The notes under the pieces are model-generated. The model ran no database searches. It had not been told where the DNA came from and was given only the letters and a program-made list of their open reading frames with translations. A stretch of 53,986 bases of DNA from JBCDGZ01 sp038750655 (GTDB lineage Bacteria > Bacteroidota > Bacteroidia > Chitinophagales > Saprospiraceae): positions 1 through 53,986 of the forward strand of contig JBCDGZ010000034.1 in NCBI GenBank assembly GCA_038750655.1, written 5' to 3'. Positions 16,724 to 24,408 of this stretch are shown piece after piece. Numbering within the stretch: position 1 is the first letter of the stretch; every line of letters starts with the position of its first letter. The position numbers and the translations under genes were made by a program.

Positions 16724-17842
16724 TTAAAAGTATAAGTTCTGGTAAAACTGTTCGTTGCGCTGCAAAGCTTCATAGTAAAAAAACACTTCTCCTTCAATGC
16801 CGTATTTTCGATTTTCTTTGACGAATAATTGGAGTAAGGTATCCGTTGCGTAGTAGTCGCCAACGCGCGCCAGGATGCCCGGAAAGATCAAATGGTGGTT
16901 AGTCGGTTCAACTTGTTCTTCCATAATCTTCTTCAATTCCAATCGGTACTTATCAAGGTCGTAGCGATAAATTTGTGGACAAACCATATCGACCCAGCCT
17001 TCGGCTACCCAGCGGGGCCAATCCTGCAAATACTGCTCCTTGCTCCAAGGAAAAATGCTGGGCGACACCGAAATCGTCGTCGTAGAATCTACCGCTTTCA
17101 CTTCCCGATGCAGCCGCTCCATGAAGACATTGAGGCGCTGGGCCCGCCAGTCGACCCACTCGGTATTAAAGGGATCGCGGGGCGGCGAAGCCCCCTGGTG
17201 ACTTTGTCGATAAGCCGCAACGGTCAGCGAGTCATAGCCGGCAATCGAAGGCAAGGCCGGCAAGCGGTCATCGCCCTGAACACCATCGATGTCGTAATTA
17301 CTCACCACTTCTTTTAGCAGTGAAAGAATGAAATCCTGTACCGCTGGATCAAAGGCATTCATCCACTGAAAGCCATTTTTACTAGCGATATTTCCCGCGC
17401 TGTCGCGAGCGGCCCAGCGAGGCTTCTGCCGCAGCAACGGCCCGCCGTCCGCCTCCTGATACGATGCAGCAAAGCCAAATTCGAACCAGGCGTAGACCTT
17501 CATTCCTCGCGTTCGTGCAGCGTCGATGACTTCTTGCAAGGGATCGCGGCCCTGGTGTTGGGGATCGATCCGCAGGCCAAAAGTTTGCTCCATGATGTCG
17601 CTGGGATAGAGGGTATATCCTCGGTTCCAGGTGACGACGAAGATGCTGTTAAAGCCATACTGGTGACACCGTTCAACGGCAGCTTCGATTTGCGCTCGGG
17701 AGAACATGGCATCACTGACGACGTTAGTGAGCCAGACGCCTCTTGTGGGTTGAGGGGGAGGAGTCGTGTAGGGCTGATTTTCCTGACAAGAACAAATCAG
17801 TAGCCCCAAAGACACCAATAATATCCCTTCAAAGCTCCTCAC
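16724..17842 (-). CDS. GHL10/DUF187-type glycoside hydrolase lipoprotein
   Basis: A protein of 372 residues. I place the start at GTG 17842, which overlaps the stop of the NHL gene by four bases (GTGA) and directly begins a lipoprotein signal MRSFEGILLVSLGLL (cysteine in LICSC); the frame extends upstream inside the NHL gene only to another GTG at 17884 that would precede the signal with a charged leader. The rest is a GHL10 (DUF187) TIM barrel: TRGVWLTNVVSDAMFS, FNSIFVVTWNRGYTLYPSD, MKVYAWFEFGF, FDPAVQDFILSLLKEVV, DGVQGDDRLP and DMVCPQIYRYD. Members of this family are presumed retaining glycosidases; few are characterised. A second, divergent member lies at 39321-40469. Confidence 0.88.
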   Translation of the reverse strand: MRSFEGILLVSLGLLICSCQENQPYTTPPPQPTRGVWLTNVVSDAMFSRAQIEAAVERCHQYGFNSIFVVTWNRGYTLYPSDIMEQTFGLRIDPQHQGRDPLQEVIDAARTRGMKVYAWFEFGFAASYQEADGGPLLRQKPRWAARDSAGNIASKNGFQWMNAFDPAVQDFILSLLKEVVSNYDIDGVQGDDRLPALPSIAGYDSLTVAAYRQSHQGASPPRDPFNTEWVDWRAQRLNVFMERLHREVKAVDSTTTISVSPSIFPWSKEQYLQDWPRWVAEGWVDMVCPQIYRYDLDKYRLELKKIMEEQVEPTNHHLIFPGILARVGDYYATDTLLQLFVKENRKYGIEGEVFFYYEALQRNEQFYQNLYF

Positions 17843-18903
17843 ACTCGCAGCAGTTTGATCGGATAACTCTTCCCCGCATTCCACTGCGCAACGTACAAGT
17901 TTTCCTCGTCATCTACACAGACATCATGAGGATGCTGAAAAACCTTCACCGTCTGATGCATCGGCTGCAACTGACCATCAATATAGGTCGGCTGACTGCC
18001 TCCCGGCGCCGAAATCAGCTGATTATCTTCATTCAAAATCGAAACAAATCCCGTATTGGCTGCACCACTCCCTGACCATATCGTCGCCAAATACACCTCC
18101 TTGCCGTGAATAACCGGACGACAAATAAAAGCCCCCGGCAAATCGATCACCTCCAACAATTGCCCGTCCAGCGAAAACCGCTTGAGCTTATTCTGCTGAC
18201 GCGCCGTAATCAACAAAGAAGGATTTGTAGCATCTCGATCATCGTAACAAATCCCGTGTGCATTATCAAAATATTTATCCTCTTCCGTCTTGCCAGCCGC
18301 AGGTGGACGTCCCCCAAAAACATTCAACAGCTCCCCCCTGGCATTGTAGTGCAAAATGTACTGCAAGCCATAACCATCGGCCACATAAATATCACCGTTC
18401 GGCGCAATCGCCGTCTCTGTGGGGATATACTGATCTGCTTTTTCATAACGCCCAGATTCCTCCGGATAAGGCAGCACCATCACCACCTTCCCCTCAATCG
18501 TCGTTTTGATCACCTCGTGTCGATTATTATCAGCGATGTACAAAAAGTCTTCTCCGTTTTCCTTACTCAAAGTTAGCCCATGCGCACCCGGATAGTCCGT
18601 CCCCCATACCTCAATCAGCTTCCCCGATTTGTCGTAAACAATGACATTATTCTTCGTATGATTGGTCAGCAAAATAATCCGCCCCTGCGAATCCTGCACC
18701 ATCTCGTGGCAATCATTCACCGGATGAACCGCAGCATCCAACACCCCCCACTTCCGATCAATCTTGTACTGATGGGACTGATGCCCAATAACAAAATCTT
18801 TGTACTGCGCCAGTTCTTGCCAGCGGGCAGCCAAGGGCTGAGGGCTCAAGGCCAAGCCGGCCAGCGTGCTGAAGGTGGTGTTGAGGAATGTTCTTCTTTG
18901 CAT
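17839..18903 (-). CDS. NHL-repeat six-bladed beta-propeller protein with Tat-like signal
   Basis: A protein of 354 residues. The N-terminus MQRRTFLNTTFSTLAG is a twin-arginine-type signal. The body is an NHL/6-bladed propeller with repeated blade motifs: GRIILLTNHTKNNVIVYDKSG, HGLTLSKENG with LYIADNNRHEVIK, IAPNGDIYVADGYG, HGICYDDRD and HDVCVDDEENLYVAQWNAG. Several homologues sit next to DUF1501 and PSCyt genes in Planctomycetes and Bacteroidota, with unknown role; lyase and binding functions exist in the fold. It overlaps the GHL10 gene by four bases. The 279 bases before its ATG are filled with an inverted repeat rather than an obvious promoter. Confidence 0.87.
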   Translation of the reverse strand: MQRRTFLNTTFSTLAGLALSPQPLAARWQELAQYKDFVIGHQSHQYKIDRKWGVLDAAVHPVNDCHEMVQDSQGRIILLTNHTKNNVIVYDKSGKLIEVWGTDYPGAHGLTLSKENGEDFLYIADNNRHEVIKTTIEGKVVMVLPYPEESGRYEKADQYIPTETAIAPNGDIYVADGYGLQYILHYNARGELLNVFGGRPPAAGKTEEDKYFDNAHGICYDDRDATNPSLLITARQQNKLKRFSLDGQLLEVIDLPGAFICRPVIHGKEVYLATIWSGSGAANTGFVSILNEDNQLISAPGGSQPTYIDGQLQPMHQTVKVFQHPHDVCVDDEENLYVAQWNAGKSYPIKLLRV

Positions 18904-19182
18904 TTTTTACGCCTTTGGCGTTTTTGGTGGACGGTGGAATGTGGCATAGCCATCTCTTCGAGGCCCCTGGCATTTTGGGTGGACGGTGGACGATGGACGT
19001 GGTGGGGCGTAGTGGGTCGTAGCAGACTGCGACTTTATACATTTTGACTTATACTTTTCACTTTGTATCTGATCCATTCCCGTCAGGCCATCCACCGTCC
19101 ACCCCCAGCGCCAAAGGTCCCAAAGGGATGGCGATGCCACGCAACTCCTGCCGGCCGGCAGGCGGGCGTCCACCGTGAAACC
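18904..19182. repeat. Inverted, REP-like repeat region inside the gene cluster
   Basis: The gap between the DUF1501 stop and the NHL start consists of repeats. ACGCCTTTGGCGT (18909-18921) is a five-base-pair hairpin followed by a T-run, then GGTGGACGGTGGA (18926-18938). The block 18941-18990 is repeated in inverted orientation at 19091-19140: 39 of 50 positions agree without gaps by my alignment, and GGTGGACGGTGGA is exact in both. Degenerate GTGGAC/GATGGAC units follow at 18985-19000. CCTGCCGGCCGGCAGG (19147-19162) is a perfect 16-base palindrome. A relative of the left unit is found after the stop codon at 51851. The region could fold into a long imperfect hairpin. No coding frame or transposase is present. 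Confidence 0.8.
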
Positions 19183-20667
19183 TTACGCCAGTAAAGGTTT
19201 CACAATATGCCCGTGCACGTCCGTCAACCTAAACCGACGCCCTTGATACTTATAAGTTAATTGCTCATGATTGATCCCAAGCAGTTTAAGCATGGTGGCT
19301 TGGAAGTCGTGGACATGAACTTTGTCTTTGACGATATTGTAACCGAAATCATCTGTTTCTCCATAGACTACGCCGGGTTTAATACCGCCGCCGGCCATCC
19401 AGATGGTGAAGCAGCGAGGGTGATGATCGCGACCGTAGTTGTCGGCGGTCAGTACGCCCTGCGAGTAGTTGGTACGGCCGAACTCTCCGCCCCAGATGAC
19501 CAAGGTGTCGTCCAGCATGCCGCGCTGCTTGAGGTCCATGACCAGTGCCGCGGAAGCCTGATCGACATCTCGGGATTGGTTGGCAATGGCGGAGGGCAGG
19601 TTGTCGTGCTGGTCCCAGCCCATGTGGTAGAGTTGGATAAAGCGGACATCGCGCTCAGCTAGCCGCCGCGCCAGTAGGCAGTTGGCGGCAAAGGTGCCCG
19701 GCTGCATCGACTCGGGGCCATACATCTGGTAGATATAATCAGGCTCATCGGAGATGTCAACAACGTCGGGAACCGAGGTTTGCATGCGGTAGGCCATTTC
19801 GTACTGGGCGATTCGGCTGCTGATTTCAGGATCACCGAATTCCTCTAGCTGTTGAGCATTGAGCTGGGCGAGTTGATCCAGCATCTGGCGGCGACTTTGG
19901 GAATCGACGCCCTCCGGATTTTTTAAATAGAGCACGGGATCTTTGCCCGAGCGGAATTGTACGCCTTGATGTAGCGAATGTAAGAAACCATTTCCCCACA
20001 AACGAGAGTACAGGGGCTGGCCAAACTTACGGCCCGTTCCTCTCGACAAGAGAACCGTGAACGTAGGCAGATTTTCATTCATACTTCCCAAACCATAGCT
20101 CAGCCAAGAACCCATGCAGGGCCGCCCCGGCTGCTGGGAGCCGGTCTGAAAAAAGGTGATGGCTGGATCATGGTTAATGGCCTCTGTATACATGGATTTG
20201 ACGATGCAAAGTTCGTCTACAATTTTTGAGGTGTAGGGCAACAGGTCGCTCATCCAAGTACCATTCTGGCCATGCTGTTGGAAGGGAAAAAGAGAGCCAA
20301 CCAGGGGAAAAGAATCCTGCCCGGAGGTCATCCCTGTCAGCCGTTGGCCATTGCGCACCGATTCAGGAAGCTCTTGCCCACGCATTTTACTGAGCAGTGG
20401 TTTATAATCAAACAGCTCTAGCTGAGAAGGGCCGCCACTCTGAAAGAGATAGATGACCCGTTTTGCCTTGGGTGCAATGTGAGGAGCATCAAGTATCCCG
20501 CCCAGGCGGCTGGCCGTTGCCTTCAATGCCCCTTGCTCGCCAGAGCGAAAGCAGTTGAGGCCAAACAGAGAGGACAGCGCCGCTACGCCAATGCCCATAC
20601 TGGTTTTGGACAAAAAAGCCCGGCGGTTCATGCCCAGTTGTCTTTCTTCAATAATCTTTTTACTCAT
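19183..20667 (-). CDS. DUF1501 family protein
   Basis: A protein of 494 residues. The N-terminus has a twin-arginine-type signal at MNRRAFLSKTSMGIGVAAL; ATG at 20667 puts 12 residues before it, and the ATG at 20631 is a possible alternative. DUF1501 has an alkaline-phosphatase-like (sulfatase superfamily) fold; marks here are KRVIYLFQSGGPSQLELFDYK, MSDLLPYTSKIVDELC, NHDPAITFFQTGSQQPGRP, RFIQLYHMGWDQHDN and LVIWGGEFGRT. Its activity has not been established. In Planctomycetes it is nearly always paired with a PSCyt1/DUF1549/DUF1553 protein, and here it follows that gene by 36 bases, so the partnership is preserved. Presumed exported through Tat. Confidence 0.93.
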   Translation of the reverse strand: MSKKIIEERQLGMNRRAFLSKTSMGIGVAALSSLFGLNCFRSGEQGALKATASRLGGILDAPHIAPKAKRVIYLFQSGGPSQLELFDYKPLLSKMRGQELPESVRNGQRLTGMTSGQDSFPLVGSLFPFQQHGQNGTWMSDLLPYTSKIVDELCIVKSMYTEAINHDPAITFFQTGSQQPGRPCMGSWLSYGLGSMNENLPTFTVLLSRGTGRKFGQPLYSRLWGNGFLHSLHQGVQFRSGKDPVLYLKNPEGVDSQSRRQMLDQLAQLNAQQLEEFGDPEISSRIAQYEMAYRMQTSVPDVVDISDEPDYIYQMYGPESMQPGTFAANCLLARRLAERDVRFIQLYHMGWDQHDNLPSAIANQSRDVDQASAALVMDLKQRGMLDDTLVIWGGEFGRTNYSQGVLTADNYGRDHHPRCFTIWMAGGGIKPGVVYGETDDFGYNIVKDKVHVHDFQATMLKLLGINHEQLTYKYQGRRFRLTDVHGHIVKPLLA

Positions 20668-20703
20668 CAGCTTAATTTTAGTGCTTTAGGTAAATGCGAT
20701 AAA

Positions 20704-23064
20704 TTATCCTCGGGTAATGGTTTCATCCAAATTGAAAATAGCATTGGCAACTAGCATGTAGGCAGCTAATTCGGGTTCACTCAACAGCTCTTTCTGCTGG
20801 TATTCTCCAATCGATAGCAGCTCCTGGGCCGCCTTCGGTTGGGACTTGAAACGCTCCCACTCCATATTGAAATAGGCGAGCAGTCGCTGACCCTCTAACT
20901 CACTAATGTGCCGAGAAGTCGCCAGGCGGAACATGGCTCCAATACGCTCCTCGGGGCGCTCCTCCATATCAACCGCGCGGTAGGCCAGTACTCTGGACGC
21001 TTCTACAATCTGCGGATCATTGAGCAAGACCAGGGCTTGCAGCGGCGTGCTGGTTGACTGCCGCTTGACCATACAGAAGTCGCGGGAGGCAGCATCGAAG
21101 GTCATCATACTGGGCGGTGGTACCGTGCGCTTCCAAAAGGTATAGATGCTGCGGCGGTAGAGCTTTTCGCCCTCATCCTGAACGTAGCTAGCGGTACTTC
21201 CGCCACCACCGCCTGTAGTCTCCTGCCAGAGGCCAGGTGGTTGATAGGGCTTCACGCTGGGGCCGCCAACCAGGCGGTTGAGTAGGCCGCTGACGGCCAG
21301 GGCATGATCGCGGATCATCTCGGCGGAGAGCCGCAGACGGGGCGCTCTGGCCAGCAGGCGATTCTCAGGGTCCAGCTCTAGTAATTCTGGGCTTACCTTC
21401 GCCGATTGGCGGTAGGTCGCCGACATCACAATTTTCTTCAATAATGCCTGAACATCCCAGCCATTATCCCGGAATTCAACAGCCAGCCAATCCAATAATT
21501 CTGGATGCGAAGGCAGAGCGCCTTGATTACCAAAATCATCGGCGGTAGCGACGATGCCGTTGCCAAAACATTGCTGCCAGAGACGATTGGCTGTTACCCG
21601 AGCGGTAAGAGGATGTTGGGGAGAAAAGAGCCATTGGGAGAGCCCCAGGCGATTGCGAGGCAGGTCTTCGGAGAAGGGCAGCACCGATTCAGGGGTCTCC
21701 GAAGCTACTGGCGCTCCGTGCTTGTCGTAGGCACCACGCTCCAAAATATAAGCCTGACGAGGTTCTTCCATCTCCTGCATCACCATCAGGGGGATTTCCT
21801 TCAGCGTATCCAGGTTATTGATAAAATGCAATTGCTCCGCGATCTCGGTATCCGTCAACTTGATGTAGGGCTCCGGAATTGCCCCGTAGGGTTCGATCAG
21901 TCCTTGCTCCGGAACACTATTGAAAAAGCTGAAAAGGCTGTAAAAGTCTTTTTGAGAAATGGGATCGTACTTATGATCATGGCAACGGGCGCATTCCATC
22001 GTCAAGCCCAGAAAGGCGATGCCAAAGGTTTGTGTGCGGTCGGCGACATACTCTACGCGGTATTCCTCCGGAATCACCCCTCCCTCTTGTGTAATCTTGT
22101 GATTGCGGTTGAAGGCGGTGGCGATCAATTGCTCGCGGGTGGCGTTGGGTAGGAGGTCGCCCGCCAATTGCCAGGTGACGAACTGGTCGTAAGGCATGTT
22201 TTGCTTGTAGGCATAAATCACCCAGTCTCGCCAAGGAAACATGATGCGCTCCAAGTCATCCTGATAGCCGTGGGTATCGGCATAGCGGGCTAGGTCCAGC
22301 CACTTGGAAGTCATGTGTTCGGCGAAGGCGTCGGTGCTCAGCAGGCGGTCGACAGCATTTTCGTAGGCCCGGGGGCTATCGTCTTTGAGGAAGATGTCCA
22401 GCTCTTCGAGGGTGGGCGGCAGGCCAGTCAGGTCGAAACTAAGGCGACGCAGCAGGAGAGCCTTGTCGGCCATAGATGATGGCGCTAATTGCTCTTGTTC
22501 GAGGCGGGCCAGCACGAAATGGTCGATTTCATTGATGGCCCAATCGGGCTGTTTGGTGGTGGGAATGTCTGGCTTTTCCAGGGGGAGGAAAGACCAGTGT
22601 TTTTTCCAATCCATTCCTTGATCGATCCATTTTTCGAGGACTTCCTTTTCGTAATCATCCAGCGTCAGATTGGACTCGGGGGGAGGCATGACATCACCGG
22701 GGTCGTCCGAATGGATGCGCTGAACCAGGGTGCTGTTTTCCGTATCTCCGGGGATGATGGCGTGGTGGTCTTTGTTTGCTCCCAAGGCCGCTAGAGCGCC
22801 TTCGCGGGTGTCCAATCGCAGGCCTGCCTCTCTGGTACCAGCGTCTGGCCCGTGGCAGGTAAAGCAGCGATCCGATAGAATGGGTTTGACATGAAAGTTA
22901 AAGTCCACGATCTCTGGCACTCGCCTTTTACTACTGACCAGTACCACATCGCCGACTTGGCAGGCGTAAGGCAAAATCAGGCCGGCCACTGCGATGAGCA
23001 GCGCAACGAATATCCATCGCTTGCCATTGAATTTTGTAGATTGATTTAGATTTTTCCTTTCCAT
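20704..23064 (-). CDS. PSCyt1-DUF1549-DUF1553 planctomycete-type cytochrome protein
   Basis: A protein of 786 residues. A membrane anchor or signal (about 16-35) is followed by a PSCyt1 domain with CFTCH at 67-71 and GPDAGTREAGLRLDTREGA. DUF1549 (PSCyt2) spans about 150-365 and holds a second heme-type motif, CARCH at 358-362 in MECARCHDHKYDPIS. DUF1553 (PSD1) spans about 475-770 (NRLGLSQWLFSPQHPLTARV, NRLWQQCFGNGIVAT). The architecture is an established planctomycete family of unknown reaction; two CxxCH motifs suggest electron transfer. The gene is two bases downstream of GH130 and 36 upstream of DUF1501, on the same strand, so it is part of this glycan locus. Export is presumably by Sec. 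Confidence 0.94.
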   Translation of the reverse strand: MERKNLNQSTKFNGKRWIFVALLIAVAGLILPYACQVGDVVLVSSKRRVPEIVDFNFHVKPILSDRCFTCHGPDAGTREAGLRLDTREGALAALGANKDHHAIIPGDTENSTLVQRIHSDDPGDVMPPPESNLTLDDYEKEVLEKWIDQGMDWKKHWSFLPLEKPDIPTTKQPDWAINEIDHFVLARLEQEQLAPSSMADKALLLRRLSFDLTGLPPTLEELDIFLKDDSPRAYENAVDRLLSTDAFAEHMTSKWLDLARYADTHGYQDDLERIMFPWRDWVIYAYKQNMPYDQFVTWQLAGDLLPNATREQLIATAFNRNHKITQEGGVIPEEYRVEYVADRTQTFGIAFLGLTMECARCHDHKYDPISQKDFYSLFSFFNSVPEQGLIEPYGAIPEPYIKLTDTEIAEQLHFINNLDTLKEIPLMVMQEMEEPRQAYILERGAYDKHGAPVASETPESVLPFSEDLPRNRLGLSQWLFSPQHPLTARVTANRLWQQCFGNGIVATADDFGNQGALPSHPELLDWLAVEFRDNGWDVQALLKKIVMSATYRQSAKVSPELLELDPENRLLARAPRLRLSAEMIRDHALAVSGLLNRLVGGPSVKPYQPPGLWQETTGGGGGSTASYVQDEGEKLYRRSIYTFWKRTVPPPSMMTFDAASRDFCMVKRQSTSTPLQALVLLNDPQIVEASRVLAYRAVDMEERPEERIGAMFRLATSRHISELEGQRLLAYFNMEWERFKSQPKAAQELLSIGEYQQKELLSEPELAAYMLVANAIFNLDETITRG

Positions 23065-23066
23065 GA

Positions 23067-24269
23067 TCAGTCTCTTTTCATCAAACGCTTATTTTTCTCT
23101 ATCAATTTAATTCGTTGTTGTACGCAGTCATAAGTCCGGCCGGCATCCTCGGGGGTATTGAGGATATAGTCCAGCAGCCGATCCATCGTGGTAGTGGCTA
23201 CGTGCATGCGGGTGTCAGAAGAAGCATAGTAGATCAGCACCTCTCCGTTTTGCCGCCGTACCCAGCCATTGCTGAACAGGACGTTGGACACATCGCCGAC
23301 TCGCTCTGCGCCCGTTGGTGCGAGGAAGTGGCGGCCCGGAGCGCGGATCACTCGCCAGGGCTCGTTGAGGTCGCAGAGGAAGAGGTAGAGCACATAGCGC
23401 AACCCTGCGGCGGTACGCCGTACGCCGTGGGCGAGGTGCAGCCAGCCTTCACGAGTCTTTAGAGGAGCGGGGCCAAGGCCATTTTTGACCTCCTTGACAG
23501 TATGGTATTTTTTGGCATCAATCACTATACGCTCCTCTACTCTTGGATTCATAATGTCATCACAGAGGCCCCAGCCAATGCCGCCACCACCACCGGTATC
23601 GATAAAGCCATCCATTGGGCGGGTGTAAAAGGCATATTTTCCATCCACAAATTCCGGGTGCAAGACGCAGTTGCGTTGCTGAGGAGAAAGCGTCACCAGG
23701 TCGGGTAGTCGCTCCCAATTAATCAAATCTTTGGTCCGTGCCAATCCACACTGCGCAATAGCTGCCGAAGAATCATGTGGTTGACTAAAGTCTTTACGCT
23801 CCGCACAAAAGAGACCATAAGTCCACCCATCTTCATGCTCCACTAAACGGATGTCATAGACATTCATGTCCGGATCTTTGGTTTGAGGCATAACAATAGG
23901 GTAATCCCAAAAACGAAACTGGTCAATCCCGTTTTCACTTTCTGCAATCCCAAAAAAGGATTTAACGTCATTGCTCTCAATACGAGGGAACAGCAGTATT
24001 TTTCCATTCCACTCCATAGCGCCTGCATTGAAGACCGTATTAATTTCCAATCGTTCCATCAAATAAGGATTCGAGTGGAAATCAAAATCGTAGCGCCACT
24101 CCAAAGGCGTATGCTGAGCAGTGAGCACCGGATATTTGTAGCGATGAAAAATGCCGTTGTATCCTTCTTCTATCTTTTCATTAGGTCGATTAAGAAAGCT
24201 TTTATGTTCTTGCCGCAGCTGCAGCAGTCTTTTTTCGAATGCGGTTTTGTTTCTAGTGGTCCCAACCAT
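23067..24269 (-). CDS. GH130 mannosyl-hexose phosphorylase (GH130_1-like)
   Basis: A protein of 400 residues without a signal peptide, so cytoplasmic. It resembles, as far as I recall the sequence, the Bacteroides 4-O-beta-D-mannosyl-D-glucose phosphorylase along its length: YRYPVLT-like HRYKYPVLTAQHTPLEWRY, NVYDIRLVEHEDGW with the presumed proton donor D139, NCVLHPEFVDGKYAFYTRP, DTGGGGGIGW, HTVKEVKNGLGPAPLKT and YYASSDTRMHVATTT. The enzyme splits a terminal beta-1,4-mannoside with phosphate to give mannose 1-phosphate and the acceptor sugar, saving ATP. Length (about 390-400) fits GH130_1 better than GH130_2 (about 325), but in this locus Man-GlcNAc from the N-glycan core is also a candidate substrate. 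It starts 140 bases after GH92 stops and is two bases from the cytochrome gene. Confidence 0.93.
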   Translation of the reverse strand: MVGTTRNKTAFEKRLLQLRQEHKSFLNRPNEKIEEGYNGIFHRYKYPVLTAQHTPLEWRYDFDFHSNPYLMERLEINTVFNAGAMEWNGKILLFPRIESNDVKSFFGIAESENGIDQFRFWDYPIVMPQTKDPDMNVYDIRLVEHEDGWTYGLFCAERKDFSQPHDSSAAIAQCGLARTKDLINWERLPDLVTLSPQQRNCVLHPEFVDGKYAFYTRPMDGFIDTGGGGGIGWGLCDDIMNPRVEERIVIDAKKYHTVKEVKNGLGPAPLKTREGWLHLAHGVRRTAAGLRYVLYLFLCDLNEPWRVIRAPGRHFLAPTGAERVGDVSNVLFSNGWVRRQNGEVLIYYASSDTRMHVATTTMDRLLDYILNTPEDAGRTYDCVQQRIKLIEKNKRLMKRD

Positions 24270-24408
24270 GATTTATGGATTTATATGAACAAGGTAAATA
24301 TTTACCAAGTTTTCTACATAGGATGAGTGTTATAACAAAGCTTTTAGTTGTAGGCTTATTTAATAAAGAGGCACTTTATGTCCTAAAGTTGCACTATCAG
24401 CCAAATTT

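Noticed and set aside
18904..19182. Insertion sequence between the DUF1501 and NHL genes
   Set aside because: There is no transposase frame and no target duplication that I can see; the repeats are better described as REP-like.
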